DNA of 23,129 nt, from positions 1-23,129 of the forward strand of contig JAIKZT010000108.1 in assembly GCA_024682015.1 (NCBI GenBank), written 5' to 3'. The translations under genes and the position numbers were made by a program. Of the stretch, positions 15,904-22,361 are shown piece by piece (positions within the stretch are counted from its first letter, which is position 1; every line of letters begins with the position of its first letter). The notes under the pieces are model-generated. The model did no database searches. It was not told the origin of the DNA and saw nothing but the letters and a program-made list of their open reading frames with translations. This DNA is from Clostridia bacterium (GTDB lineage: Bacteria > Bacillota > Clostridia > Peptostreptococcales > Anaerovoracaceae).

Positions 15904-17439
15904 TTACTTCGCGTAATCCACCGCTCTCGTCTCGCGGATGACGTTGACCTTGATCTGGCCCGGATACTCCAGTTCGCTTTCGATCTTCTTGGAGATCTCC
16001 CGCGCCAGCAGGGCCATGGAATCGTCGGAGACTTCGTCGGGACGCGCGATGATGCGGATCTCGCGGCCCGCCTGGATGGCGAAGGATTTCTCCACGCCCG
16101 GCGTCGTATTCGCGATCTCCTCCAGCTTCTGCAGGCGCTTGATGTAGGTATCCAGCGTCTCTCTTCTCGCGCCGGGACGGGCTGCCGACAGGGCGTCCGC
16201 CGCCGCGATGAGCACGGCTTCGGGGCTCTTGGGCTCGTAGTCGCCGTGATGAGCCGCCATGGCGTCGATGACCGCCTCGGATTCCTTATACTTGCGCAGC
16301 ACGTCGATGCCGATGTCCACGTGCGTGCCCTGGATCTCGTGATCCAGCGCCTTGCCGATGTCGTGCAGCAGGCCGGCCCGCTGCGCGAGCTTGACGTCCA
16401 TGCCCAGCTCCCCGGCCATGAGCCCCGCCAGATGCGCGACTTCCATGGAGTGCTTCAGCACGTTCTGGCCGTAGCTCGTGCGGTACTTGAGCCGCCCCAG
16501 CAGCTTGACCAGCTCGGGATGCAGGTTGTGGATGCCCAGTTCGAACGTGGCCGATTCGCCCTCTTCCTTGATGATGGTGTTGACTTCCTTTTCGGCTTTC
16601 TCGACCATCTCCTCGATGCGGGCGGGATGGATGCGGCCGTCCACGATGAGTTTTTCCAGGGCCACCCGGGCGATCTCTCTTCTGACCGGATCGAATCCGG
16701 ACAGGATGACAGCCTCGGGCGTATCGTCGATGATGAGATCCACGCCGGTCGCGGTCTCGATGGCGCGGATGTTGCGGCCTTCACGGCCGATGATGCGGCC
16801 CTTCATCTCGTCGCTGGGCAGGGGCACCACGGAAACGGTCGTCTCCGCCACGTGGTCCGCGGCGCAGCGCTGAATGGCGCCGGTGATGATCTCCTTCGCC
16901 CTGCGGTCCGCCTCTTCCTTGGCCTTGGACTCGATGTCTTTGATCATGAGGGAGGCATCGCGGCGGACGTCCTTTTCGATGGAGTCCAGCAGCATCTGCT
17001 TGGCTTCCTCGGCGGTGTATCCGGAGATGCGTTCGAGCTCGGCCCGCTGCTTCTCGATGAAGCCGTCCATCTCCTTCTCCTTTTCAGCCAGCGCGCGCTG
17101 CTTCTTGTTGATGCCCTCTTCCTTCTGTTCGATGTTTTCGATCTTTCTGTCCAGGGATTCTTCCTTCTGAACAAGTCTTCTCTCTGTCTTCTTTACCTCT
17201 TCTCTGCGCTCGCGGATGTCTCTTTCCGCATCTTGCTTTATAGAATGAGCCTCCGCTCTGGCGTCTGCCAGCGTTTCCTTGCGGATGGCTTCGGAACGGT
17301 TTTCCGCATCCAGGATGAGGTTCTTGGCCTGCGTCTCCGCACTGCCGATGAGCTTCTCCGCCTGGTTTTTGCGGATGATGTATCCTACAAGTATTCCGAC
17401 AGCGAGAAAGGCAATTGCAATGATCGCTTTGACAAGCAT
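15904..17439 (-). CDS. rny: Ribonuclease Y
   Basis: Membrane-anchored endoribonuclease that starts mRNA turnover in many Firmicutes. The 511-residue protein has one N-terminal membrane helix (about 3-22, IIAIAFLAVGILVGYII) and a long charged coiled coil (about 26-195). A KH RNA-binding domain follows (MKGRIIGREGRNIRAIE, about 212-228), and then the HD phosphohydrolase domain with LLHDIGKA and AAHHGD. Length and order are normal for the family. It has a GAGGAGG site and heads the rny-nifS-thiI cluster. The upstream 240 bp to selD are divergent; I see no convincing promoter for rny there, although a TTGACA occurs on the minus strand at 17486-17491. Confidence 0.97.
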   Translation of the reverse strand: MLVKAIIAIAFLAVGILVGYIIRKNQAEKLIGSAETQAKNLILDAENRSEAIRKETLADARAEAHSIKQDAERDIRERREEVKKTERRLVQKEESLDRKIENIEQKEEGINKKQRALAEKEKEMDGFIEKQRAELERISGYTAEEAKQMLLDSIEKDVRRDASLMIKDIESKAKEEADRRAKEIITGAIQRCAADHVAETTVSVVPLPSDEMKGRIIGREGRNIRAIETATGVDLIIDDTPEAVILSGFDPVRREIARVALEKLIVDGRIHPARIEEMVEKAEKEVNTIIKEEGESATFELGIHNLHPELVKLLGRLKYRTSYGQNVLKHSMEVAHLAGLMAGELGMDVKLAQRAGLLHDIGKALDHEIQGTHVDIGIDVLRKYKESEAVIDAMAAHHGDYEPKSPEAVLIAAADALSAARPGARRETLDTYIKRLQKLEEIANTTPGVEKSFAIQAGREIRIIARPDEVSDDSMALLAREISKKIESELEYPGQIKVNVIRETRAVDYAK

Positions 17440-17589
17440 GCTTTACCTCCTCTGCGTACTGTGACCTAATTTTCCAACTGGTTTATGTCAACTGAACACG
17501 CCTCGTAGTTAAGAAAATTATCGTTACAAAAATACCACTCTATTTTACAACAGAAGCCCCCTCCATGGCAAGTAAATATTGTAGGCCGG

Positions 17590-17620
17590 GCACAAAATAT
17601 CCGCCACTTGCACAAAATAT
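17590..17620 (+). repeat. Paired 11-bp direct repeat at the selD promoter
   Basis: GCACAAAATAT occurs twice, at 17590-17600 and 17610-17620, exactly 20 bp apart and so on the same face of the helix. The second copy overlaps the selD -35 box. This geometry is common for dimer-binding regulators, but no regulator is known here. Confidence 0.55.
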
Positions 17621-17637
17621 GGGCTGCGATATATACT
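17608..17637 (+). promoter_or_regulatory. Promoter of selD
   Basis: TTGCAC (17608-17613), 18-bp spacer, TATACT (17632-17637), about 45 nt before the selD ATG. Confidence 0.55.
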
Positions 17638-17682
17638 GTATGGGTAACGTAGTCAATGCACGGACGAAGGAGGTGATCTGCC

Positions 17683-18723
17683 ATGGACCGCGACAAAATC
17701 AGGCTGACGACGCTCGCGGGCTGCGCCGGATGAGGCGCCAAGCTCGGAGCAGGAGTTCTTGCTGAGATCCTAAAAGACATTCCGACGCATGGCGATCCCG
17801 CCCTTCTCGTCGGATACGACAAAAGCGACGATGCCTGCGTATATCAGGTGAGCGACGACCTCTGCCTCGTGCAGACCGTGGACTTCTTCCCGCCGGTCGT
17901 GAATGACCCGTACACGTTCGGCCAGATCGCGGCCGCGAACGCGCTGTCCGACATATACGCCATGGGCGCGAAGCCCAAGACGTGCCTGAACGTGATGGCC
18001 ATCCCCAGGAATCTGCCCGAGGACGTCATCCGCGAGATCCTGCGGGGCGGCTACGACAAGGTCTATGAAGCCGGCGCGGTCATCGCGGGCGGGCACACCA
18101 TCCTCGACGAGGAGCCCAAGTACGGCCTGTCCGTGACGGGGTTCGCCCATCCGAAGCGCTTCTACCGCAACTGCGGCGCGCTGCCCGGCGACGCGCTCAT
18201 CCTGACGAAGCCCATCGGCACCGGCATCATGACCACCGTCTCCAAGGCGGGCCTGCTGAAGGAGGAAGAGATGGCGCCGGCCATTGAAGTCATGACCCGC
18301 CTGAACCGCACGGCCGCGGAAGCGCTTGAAAGCTGCGAGGTCCACGCGTGCACGGACGTGACGGGGTTCGGCCTCATGGGTCACCTGTACGAAATGGTCA
18401 GCGGTTCGGGCGTTTCCGCGCGGCTGGACGTTTCCGCCATCGACCTGATGGAAAAGGCGCTGGAATTCGCGCGGCTCGGCGTGCTGCCGGAGGGCCTTTA
18501 CCGCAACCGCCGCTACTGCGAGGCGTTCGTGGACGCGGGCGAGACGGAACTGGCCGTCTGCGACATGCTGTTTGACCCTCAGACGTCCGGCGGCCTGTTG
18601 GCCGCAGTGGCGCAAGAGGACGCAAAGAAGTGCCTTGAGGCCATGCGCGAAAAGGGGCTCGATGCGCATCTCATCGGGCGCATCGAAGAGGCGCAGGGAG
18701 AAAAACTCATCCTGCTGCGCTGA
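17683..18723 (+). CDS. selD: Selenophosphate synthase SelD, itself a selenoprotein (UGA at 17731-17733 read as Sec17)
   Basis: Makes selenophosphate from selenide and ATP, the selenium donor for selenocysteine and selenouridine. The frame starts at ATG 17683 after an excellent AAGGAGGTGATC site and runs to TGA 18721 with one internal TGA at codon 17. Reading it as selenocysteine gives 346 residues, the normal family length. The N-terminus, LAGCAGUGAKLGAG, then aligns with the catalytic Cys/Sec-Gly-x-Lys loop, the Sec replacing the catalytic cysteine (E. coli Cys17). Downstream are DDACVYQVSDD, VDFFPPVVNDPYTFG, AGGHTILDEEPKYGLSVTG and FDPQTSGGLL, all SelD signatures. A hairpin begins 9 nt after the UGA. 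Standard translation would start the gene at 17848 and lose the active site. Not a pseudogene: the rest of the frame is intact. Confidence 0.96.
17743..17766 (+). promoter_or_regulatory. Bacterial SECIS-like hairpin in selD
   Basis: Directly after the in-frame UGA, CTC/GAG and AGCAGG/CTTGCT pair around an AGTT loop, with an unpaired GG bulge on the 5' side. The apical loop begins about 20 nt after the UGA, within the range of bacterial SECIS elements bound by SelB. Drawn by eye. Confidence 0.65.
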
Positions 18724-18758
18724 TACAATGGCCGGGTCAGCCCGGGATCGACATGAAA

Positions 18759-18790
18759 AAAGACCTGCGGACCATCATCCGCAGGTCTTT
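18759..18790. terminator. Bidirectional terminator between selD and the MinD-like gene
   Basis: A perfect 13-bp inverted repeat, AAAGACCTGCGGA with TCCGCAGGTCTTT, encloses a 6-nt loop, with A-rich sequence on the left and T-rich on the right. It can end both convergent transcripts. Confidence 0.9.
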
Positions 18791-18808
18791 CCTTTTACAA
18801 GTATGCCT

Positions 18809-19525
18809 TTAAAATATCCGCAGCGCGATGTTGCTGAAGTTCTTCGCCACGTAGGATTCGGAGGCGATCACCACGGGACTGCCGGTGTTGTTGCCCAGGT
18901 GTATGTTCTCGTCGAGCGGAATGATGCCGGCCATGGGACAGGCCATGCTGCGGGCGATCTGCTCGATGCCCGGCACGCTGCCCTCGCCCAGGATGCGCAT
19001 GTCCACCTTATTGATGAGGAAATAGCGCTTTTCCAGGCCGCAGCTGTCCAGTTTTCTGTCCATGGTGTCCGCGTTGCGCAGGGATACGTAGTCCGGCGTG
19101 AGCACGATGATGCCCAGATCCGCAGCCGCGGCGACGCTGTCGATCGTCTCACCCAGTCCGAGCGGCATGTCCACGAGCACATAGTCGAATTTGCCCGCAA
19201 GCAGGCTGAAGAGCCCTTTTACGTGCTGCGGCGTGATCCCGTTGATCTCCTTGAACTGCGGGCACGGCAGCATGAAGAGCAGCCCGAAGCGGTCGTCGCG
19301 CACCAGCGCCTTCTCCGTCTTGCAGACGCCCGTAAGCACGTCTCCCAGATCGAAGAGACAGCGGTCTTCCAGCCCCAGATAGATGTCCAGGTTGCGAAGG
19401 CCCATGTTAAAATCGACCAGACACACCCTCGCGCCCTTCTGCGCCAGGGTCGCGCCCAGATTGACCGTGACCGTGGTTTTTCCGGCGCCTCCTTTGCCGG
19501 AGACGACCATTGCGACAACTCCCAT
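18809..19525 (-). CDS. MinD/ParA-type P-loop ATPase without the C-terminal membrane-targeting helix
   Basis: Deviant Walker-A ATPase of the MinD/FlhG/ParA group. The 238-residue protein starts MGVVAMVVSGKGGAGKTT, with the signature lysine plus GKTT. It has VCLVDFNMGLRNLDIYLGLE, YVLVDMPLGLG (switch II/Walker B), LINKVDMRI and a MinD-like IPLDENIHLGNNTGSPVV near the end. MinD proteins are normally about 265-270 residues and end in an amphipathic helix that binds membrane; this one stops at VAKNFSNIALRIF, just where that tail would begin. No minC, minE, divIVA or flagellar gene is adjacent, so the exact role is open: a shortened MinD, FlhG-like, or another positioning ATPase. The start at 19525 is favoured over the internal Met by family N-termini. 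Confidence 0.85.
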   Translation of the reverse strand: MGVVAMVVSGKGGAGKTTVTVNLGATLAQKGARVCLVDFNMGLRNLDIYLGLEDRCLFDLGDVLTGVCKTEKALVRDDRFGLLFMLPCPQFKEINGITPQHVKGLFSLLAGKFDYVLVDMPLGLGETIDSVAAAADLGIIVLTPDYVSLRNADTMDRKLDSCGLEKRYFLINKVDMRILGEGSVPGIEQIARSMACPMAGIIPLDENIHLGNNTGSPVVIASESYVAKNFSNIALRIF

Positions 19526-19548
19526 ACTCTTACCGCCTGTCTTAGAAT

Positions 19549-19576
19549 ACTATAATTTTAACATCCGCGGCGGCAA
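19549..19576 (-). promoter_or_regulatory. Candidate promoter of the MinD-like gene
   Basis: Minus strand: TTGCCG (19571-19576), 16-bp spacer, TATAGT (19549-19554), about 25 nt upstream of the ATG. A moderate match. Confidence 0.4.
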
Positions 19577-19593
19577 GAAGAAAGAGCGAATTC

Positions 19594-19619
19594 AAAAAAA
19601 CGCGGGAAAGGATCGCCCG
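19594..19619 (-). terminator. Weak terminator after radC
   Basis: Minus strand: a short CGGG/CCCG stem followed by CG and a run of seven T, just after the radC stop. The long T-run is the main support; the stem is only 4 bp. Confidence 0.4.
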
Positions 19620-19623
19620 GGGC

Positions 19624-20358
19624 TCAGCCGTCCGCCAGCAGCCCGTTCTCCAGGAAGCTGAAGTAGACGCCGTCCCCGATGATGATGTGATCCACGAGCG
19701 GAATGCCCAGCATGCGGCCCGCTTCCGCGAGCTGTTTCGTCGCCTTCCGGTCTGCTTCCGAAGGCTCGGGATCGCCGCTGGGGTGGTTGTGCGCGAGGAT
19801 GATGCTGCAGGCTCCCTTGCGGATGGCGCCCGCGAAGACCTCCCTCGGCTGCGAGGCGGCGGACGTGAGCCCGCCTATGGATATGGTCTCCTGCATGATG
19901 ACCTCGCTCTTTGCGTTGATGAGCAGCGCCCGCAGCTCTTCTTTTTGGAGATGGCGCATCCGGGACATGAGCAGGTCCGCGGCGGGGGCGGGTCCCCGGA
20001 CCACGGGCCTCTCCGCGGGCGGCATGGCGGCGGCCCGCCTGCCGAGTTCGAGCGCCGCGGCGATGGTGCAGGCCTTGGCCTTTCCGATGCCCTTGACCCG
20101 CATGAATTCCTCCGGCGCAAAGGCCTGCAGCGCGCCGAGGCTGCCGCCTTCGAGCGCCAGCACGCGGCCTGCGAGGCTCATCGCGCTTTCGCTTACCGTT
20201 CCCGATGCGATGAGCACGGCCAGCAGCTCCGCGTTCGAAAGAGCCGAAGCGCCCTGGGAAAACAGCTTCTCCCGCGGCCGTTCGGATGCCGGAAGCTCCC
20301 GCATCATGAGTCCCTGCGCGTCCGGCGCCGCGCAGGCCCTGTCCTTTTTCTTTTTCAT
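19624..20358 (-). CDS. radC: RadC/JAB-domain protein
   Basis: RadC-family protein with a JAMM metalloprotease fold. The old DNA-repair assignment is doubtful and the true function is unknown. The 244-residue protein has an N-terminal RPREKLFSQGASALSNAELLA segment, a helix-hairpin-helix (FMRVKGIGKAKA), and the C-terminal JAMM motif HNHPSGDPEPSEAD with the preceding glutamate region SEVIMQETISIGG. Length is normal. The start ATG at 20358 is unusual: the only Shine-Dalgarno-like GGAGAG lies in the 3' arm of a terminator-like hairpin (20365-20388), separated from the ATG by CGTTTTT. It lies downstream of maf, a common Firmicute pairing (maf-radC-mreB), though mreBCD are absent here. Confidence 0.95.
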   Translation of the reverse strand: MKKKKDRACAAPDAQGLMMRELPASERPREKLFSQGASALSNAELLAVLIASGTVSESAMSLAGRVLALEGGSLGALQAFAPEEFMRVKGIGKAKACTIAAALELGRRAAAMPPAERPVVRGPAPAADLLMSRMRHLQKEELRALLINAKSEVIMQETISIGGLTSAASQPREVFAGAIRKGACSIILAHNHPSGDPEPSEADRKATKQLAEAGRMLGIPLVDHIIIGDGVYFSFLENGLLADG

Positions 20359-20388
20359 AAAAACGCTCTCCGCGCATTCGCAGAGAGC
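20359..20388 (-). terminator. Terminator-like hairpin between maf and radC, overlapping the radC ribosome site
   Basis: Minus strand: GCTCTCTGCG-AATG-CGCGGAGAGC, a 10-bp stem with one G-T pair, followed by G and T5 that run straight into the radC ATG. It can act as a maf terminator or as an attenuator/translation lock for radC. Confidence 0.65.
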
Positions 20389-20411
20389 ATTATATCACAA
20401 ACTGTTATATT

Positions 20412-21005
20412 TTACCACTGTTTTAAAATATTTTTAATTTCTTCGTATGGAAAACCGATCACGTTGTCCAGCGGGCCCCAGGTCTGCCGCACGTAAGGCG
20501 CGAAGCCGCCCTGGATCGCGTAGGCGCCAGCCTTGTCCATGGGTTCTCCCGTCGCCACGTAGGCTTCGATGTCCTCCCGGGTGTACGTCCTGAACTGCAC
20601 GTCCGTCCCCTGCCAGAAGACGATTCGCCGGCCGTCCGAAAGCCGGCTGATGCAGGCGCCGCTGCACACCGTGTGCCACCGCCCGTTCAGCTCGTTCAGA
20701 ATGCGCACCGCGTCCGCTTCGTCCCGGGGTTTTCCCATGGCGCGGCCGTTCAGCACGACCATGGTGTCCGCGGACAGGATGACCCCTTCCAAAGGAAGCG
20801 TTCCCCGCTCCCGCAGCATATCCAAAGCCCGCAGGTTCTTTCGCAGCGCGAGCGCCATCACTTCCTGCCGGGGGTGGAGCGCCATGTGGATGTCTTCCGC
20901 GCAGTCCGGCTTTACGATGACGGGCTCTATGCCGTCCGCGCGCAGCATGTCTATGCGCCGGGGTGAGCCCGAAGCCAGAATGACCGTCGTTTCTTTTAAT
21001 TCCAT
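20412..21005 (-). CDS. maf: Maf-family nucleoside triphosphate pyrophosphatase
   Basis: House-cleaning enzyme that hydrolyses non-canonical or modified nucleotides to monophosphates; in Bacillus it is linked to septum arrest. The 197-residue protein has the N-terminal ILASGSPRRIDML motif, the ILSADTMVVLNGRAMGKPRD substrate site, the RWHTVCSGACI strand and the conserved C-terminal EPMDKAGAYAIQGGFAP. Its length is typical of the family. The start at 21005 has an AGAGG site; the ATG lies only 18 bp from a LexA box in the divergent promoter to its right, so SOS control of maf is conceivable but not shown. The next gene is radC, behind a terminator-like hairpin. Confidence 0.96.
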   Translation of the reverse strand: MELKETTVILASGSPRRIDMLRADGIEPVIVKPDCAEDIHMALHPRQEVMALALRKNLRALDMLRERGTLPLEGVILSADTMVVLNGRAMGKPRDEADAVRILNELNGRWHTVCSGACISRLSDGRRIVFWQGTDVQFRTYTREDIEAYVATGEPMDKAGAYAIQGGFAPYVRQTWGPLDNVIGFPYEEIKNILKQW

Positions 21006-21013
21006 ATTGCCTC

Positions 21014-21042
21014 TTGAAAAAAGAACAAATGTTCTTTATAAT
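21014..21042 (+). promoter_or_regulatory. Strong promoter of the 87-residue gene
   Basis: TTGAAA (21014-21019), 17-bp spacer, perfect TATAAT (21037-21042), about 48 nt before the ATG at 21090. Confidence 0.85.
21023..21034. promoter_or_regulatory. LexA (SOS) operator
   Basis: GAACAAATGTTC matches the core of the Gram-positive LexA/DinR box, GAACRNRYGTTC, at every position. It sits within a longer perfect palindrome AAAGAACA-AA-TGTTCTTT, between the -35 and -10 boxes where bound LexA would block transcription. Confidence 0.8.
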
Positions 21043-21089
21043 GAACCTGAGAGCAAGAGAACCCAGGTCCCCTTGGGAGGGTCACCCCG

Positions 21090-21353
21090 ATGAAGTTACT
21101 GAAAAGACCGATAGACGCCATCGTCGTCTTCCAGGGCAGCGGCAAACCCCTGCCCTATAAATTCCGCTATACCGACACCGACGGCAGCAGCCGGGAGGTC
21201 TTCGTCGGCCGCATCCTCACGGCCAGCAAGGACCGCCTCGCCGGGCTTCCCGTCTACCTGTACGACTGTCAGAGCGAGATCGCCGGCAGCGAAAGGCGCT
21301 ATCAGCTGAAGTACGTCATCGACGAGTGCCGCTGGGAGCTGTACAAGATGTAG
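21090..21353 (+). CDS. Small protein of unknown function, probably SOS-induced
   Basis: An 87-residue soluble protein I do not recognise with certainty. It begins MKLLKRPIDAIVVFQGSGKP, is rich in alternating beta-type segments (LPYKFRYTDTDG, EVFVGRIL, LPVYLYDCQSEI, RRYQLKYVIDE) and ends CRWELYKM. No signal peptide, membrane helix or catalytic motif is seen. The GGGAGGGT site lies 8-15 nt before the ATG. Transcription is from a consensus promoter with a LexA box, so a DNA-damage role is likely. The layout of short strands ending in a tryptophan-containing W-x-L-Y strand loosely recalls the small DUF6504-type proteins encoded near SOS polymerases in other phyla; that is a guess to test, not an assignment. 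Its 3' end overlaps the WYL gene on the opposite strand by 38 bp. Confidence 0.8.
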   Translation: MKLLKRPIDAIVVFQGSGKPLPYKFRYTDTDGSSREVFVGRILTASKDRLAGLPVYLYDCQSEIAGSERRYQLKYVIDECRWELYKM

Positions 21354-22341
21354 GCTCGCCGTACTGCGCGGCCACGCGCGCCAGCATGTCCTTATAAGCT
21401 TCGCGCACGTCCGCGGGCGCCAGGATCTGTGCGTCCGCGCCCAGTCCGAACAGCCAGCCGTAAAACTGAGGGCTTACGGCGACGGTCGCGCTCATGCGGA
21501 AATGGCCTTCTCCGTCCGGCGCCAGGATCACGTCCTTGCCGAAGCGGTCGATCACCACGCCGGACAGCTGGTTTGCGAAACGGAGGGTTACGTTAACTTC
21601 CTCGCCCGAATACATGGAGAACATGCGCTTGGAGTACGTCTGCACCTTCGCGCCGGCAAACGCCTCCCGCCCTTCCCGCGGCTGCTTCGTCTGCGTGCGG
21701 ATGTTCTCCATGCGGTCCACGCGGTAATGGCGCAGGCTCTTCGTCCCATCCGCGAACGCCACGAGATAGTAGAATTCGTTGTCCCATACGAGCTCGAAGG
21801 GACTTACGACGATCTGCTCGCCGTCGTGATGGTACTGTTTTTCCTTGCGCCAGTCGTAGGTGAAATAACGGAACGAGATCTTCCGGTCCCCGCTGATGGC
21901 CGATGCGATGGTGTCCACGCTGTTGTACACGCTGGCGTTCATGGACTTCACCCGGTCCGCCACGTACAGGCGCCCCGTCAGCTGCCGCCGCTGATAGCGG
22001 CTCGCGAGACCGCGGATCTTCTCCACGAGCTCCGTCGTCCTGGTCTGGGTGATGAACCGCGAGGACAGCACACTGTCCGTCATCATCTTCAGCTCCGCCA
22101 GGTCGAAATCGCGGCTGGCGATGTAGCAACCCTTGCGGCCACTGCGCACGATGTCCACGTCGAACACTTCCTGCAGGGCGTCCAGATCGGCGTAGATGCT
22201 CTTGCGCTCCGCCCGGATGCCCTTCGCGGCCAGCCTTTCCAGGATCTGCGGCGTCGTCAGCGGATGATCCTCATCCGTCTCCTCCAGCAGGATCTTATAC
22301 AGGTGCAGCAGTTTCAGTTTCTGGTTTTCGCTTCCTGCCAT
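21316..22341 (-). CDS. WYL-domain transcriptional regulator (YafY-like)
   Basis: DNA-binding regulator with an N-terminal winged helix and a ligand-sensing WYL domain. In the 341-residue protein, residues about 8-75 form the HTH region (KLLHLYKILLEETDEDHPLT, then ERKSIYADLDALQEVF). The WYL core is ISFRYFTYDW, then IVVSPFELVWDNEFYYLVAF, then LRHYRVDRM, with a C-terminal WCX-like extension (VNVTLRFANQLSGVVIDRFG). The ligand is unknown; some WYL proteins sense single-stranded DNA or nucleotides, which would suit the neighbouring SOS gene, but nothing in the sequence shows this. It lies 20 nt after cmk in the same direction. The ribosome site is weak (GGAAGGGCGG). Confidence 0.9.
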   Translation of the reverse strand: MAGSENQKLKLLHLYKILLEETDEDHPLTTPQILERLAAKGIRAERKSIYADLDALQEVFDVDIVRSGRKGCYIASRDFDLAELKMMTDSVLSSRFITQTRTTELVEKIRGLASRYQRRQLTGRLYVADRVKSMNASVYNSVDTIASAISGDRKISFRYFTYDWRKEKQYHHDGEQIVVSPFELVWDNEFYYLVAFADGTKSLRHYRVDRMENIRTQTKQPREGREAFAGAKVQTYSKRMFSMYSGEEVNVTLRFANQLSGVVIDRFGKDVILAPDGEGHFRMSATVAVSPQFYGWLFGLGADAQILAPADVREAYKDMLARVAAQYGEPTSCTAPSGTRR

Positions 22342-22361
22342 GGGTCACACCGCCCTTCCGC

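Noticed and set aside
13453..17469. A 1338-codon open frame on the plus strand opposite rny, nifS and thiI.
   Set aside because: It is antisense to three well-identified genes, is rich in Arg, His, Leu and Asp as expected from mirrored high-GC codons, and has no family motifs or ribosome site.
17590..17620. CRISPR-like repeat-spacer unit.
   Set aside because: Only two 11-bp copies 20 bp apart, within a promoter; no array or cas genes.
17466..17682. A possible small gene or RNA between rny and selD.
   Set aside because: The minus-strand open frame here lacks a ribosome site and runs into selD antisense. Apart from the selD promoter and its repeats I see nothing firm in this AT-rich gap.
17683..17733. 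selD as a pseudogene or as a short gene starting at 17848.
   Set aside because: The TGA lies exactly at the Sec position, the flanking frame is intact from a strong ribosome site, and a hairpin follows; recoding explains everything.
17770..18669. A 299-codon minus-strand frame opposite selD.
   Set aside because: The plus-strand SelD reading has conserved motifs through the full length; the minus frame is a mirror product.
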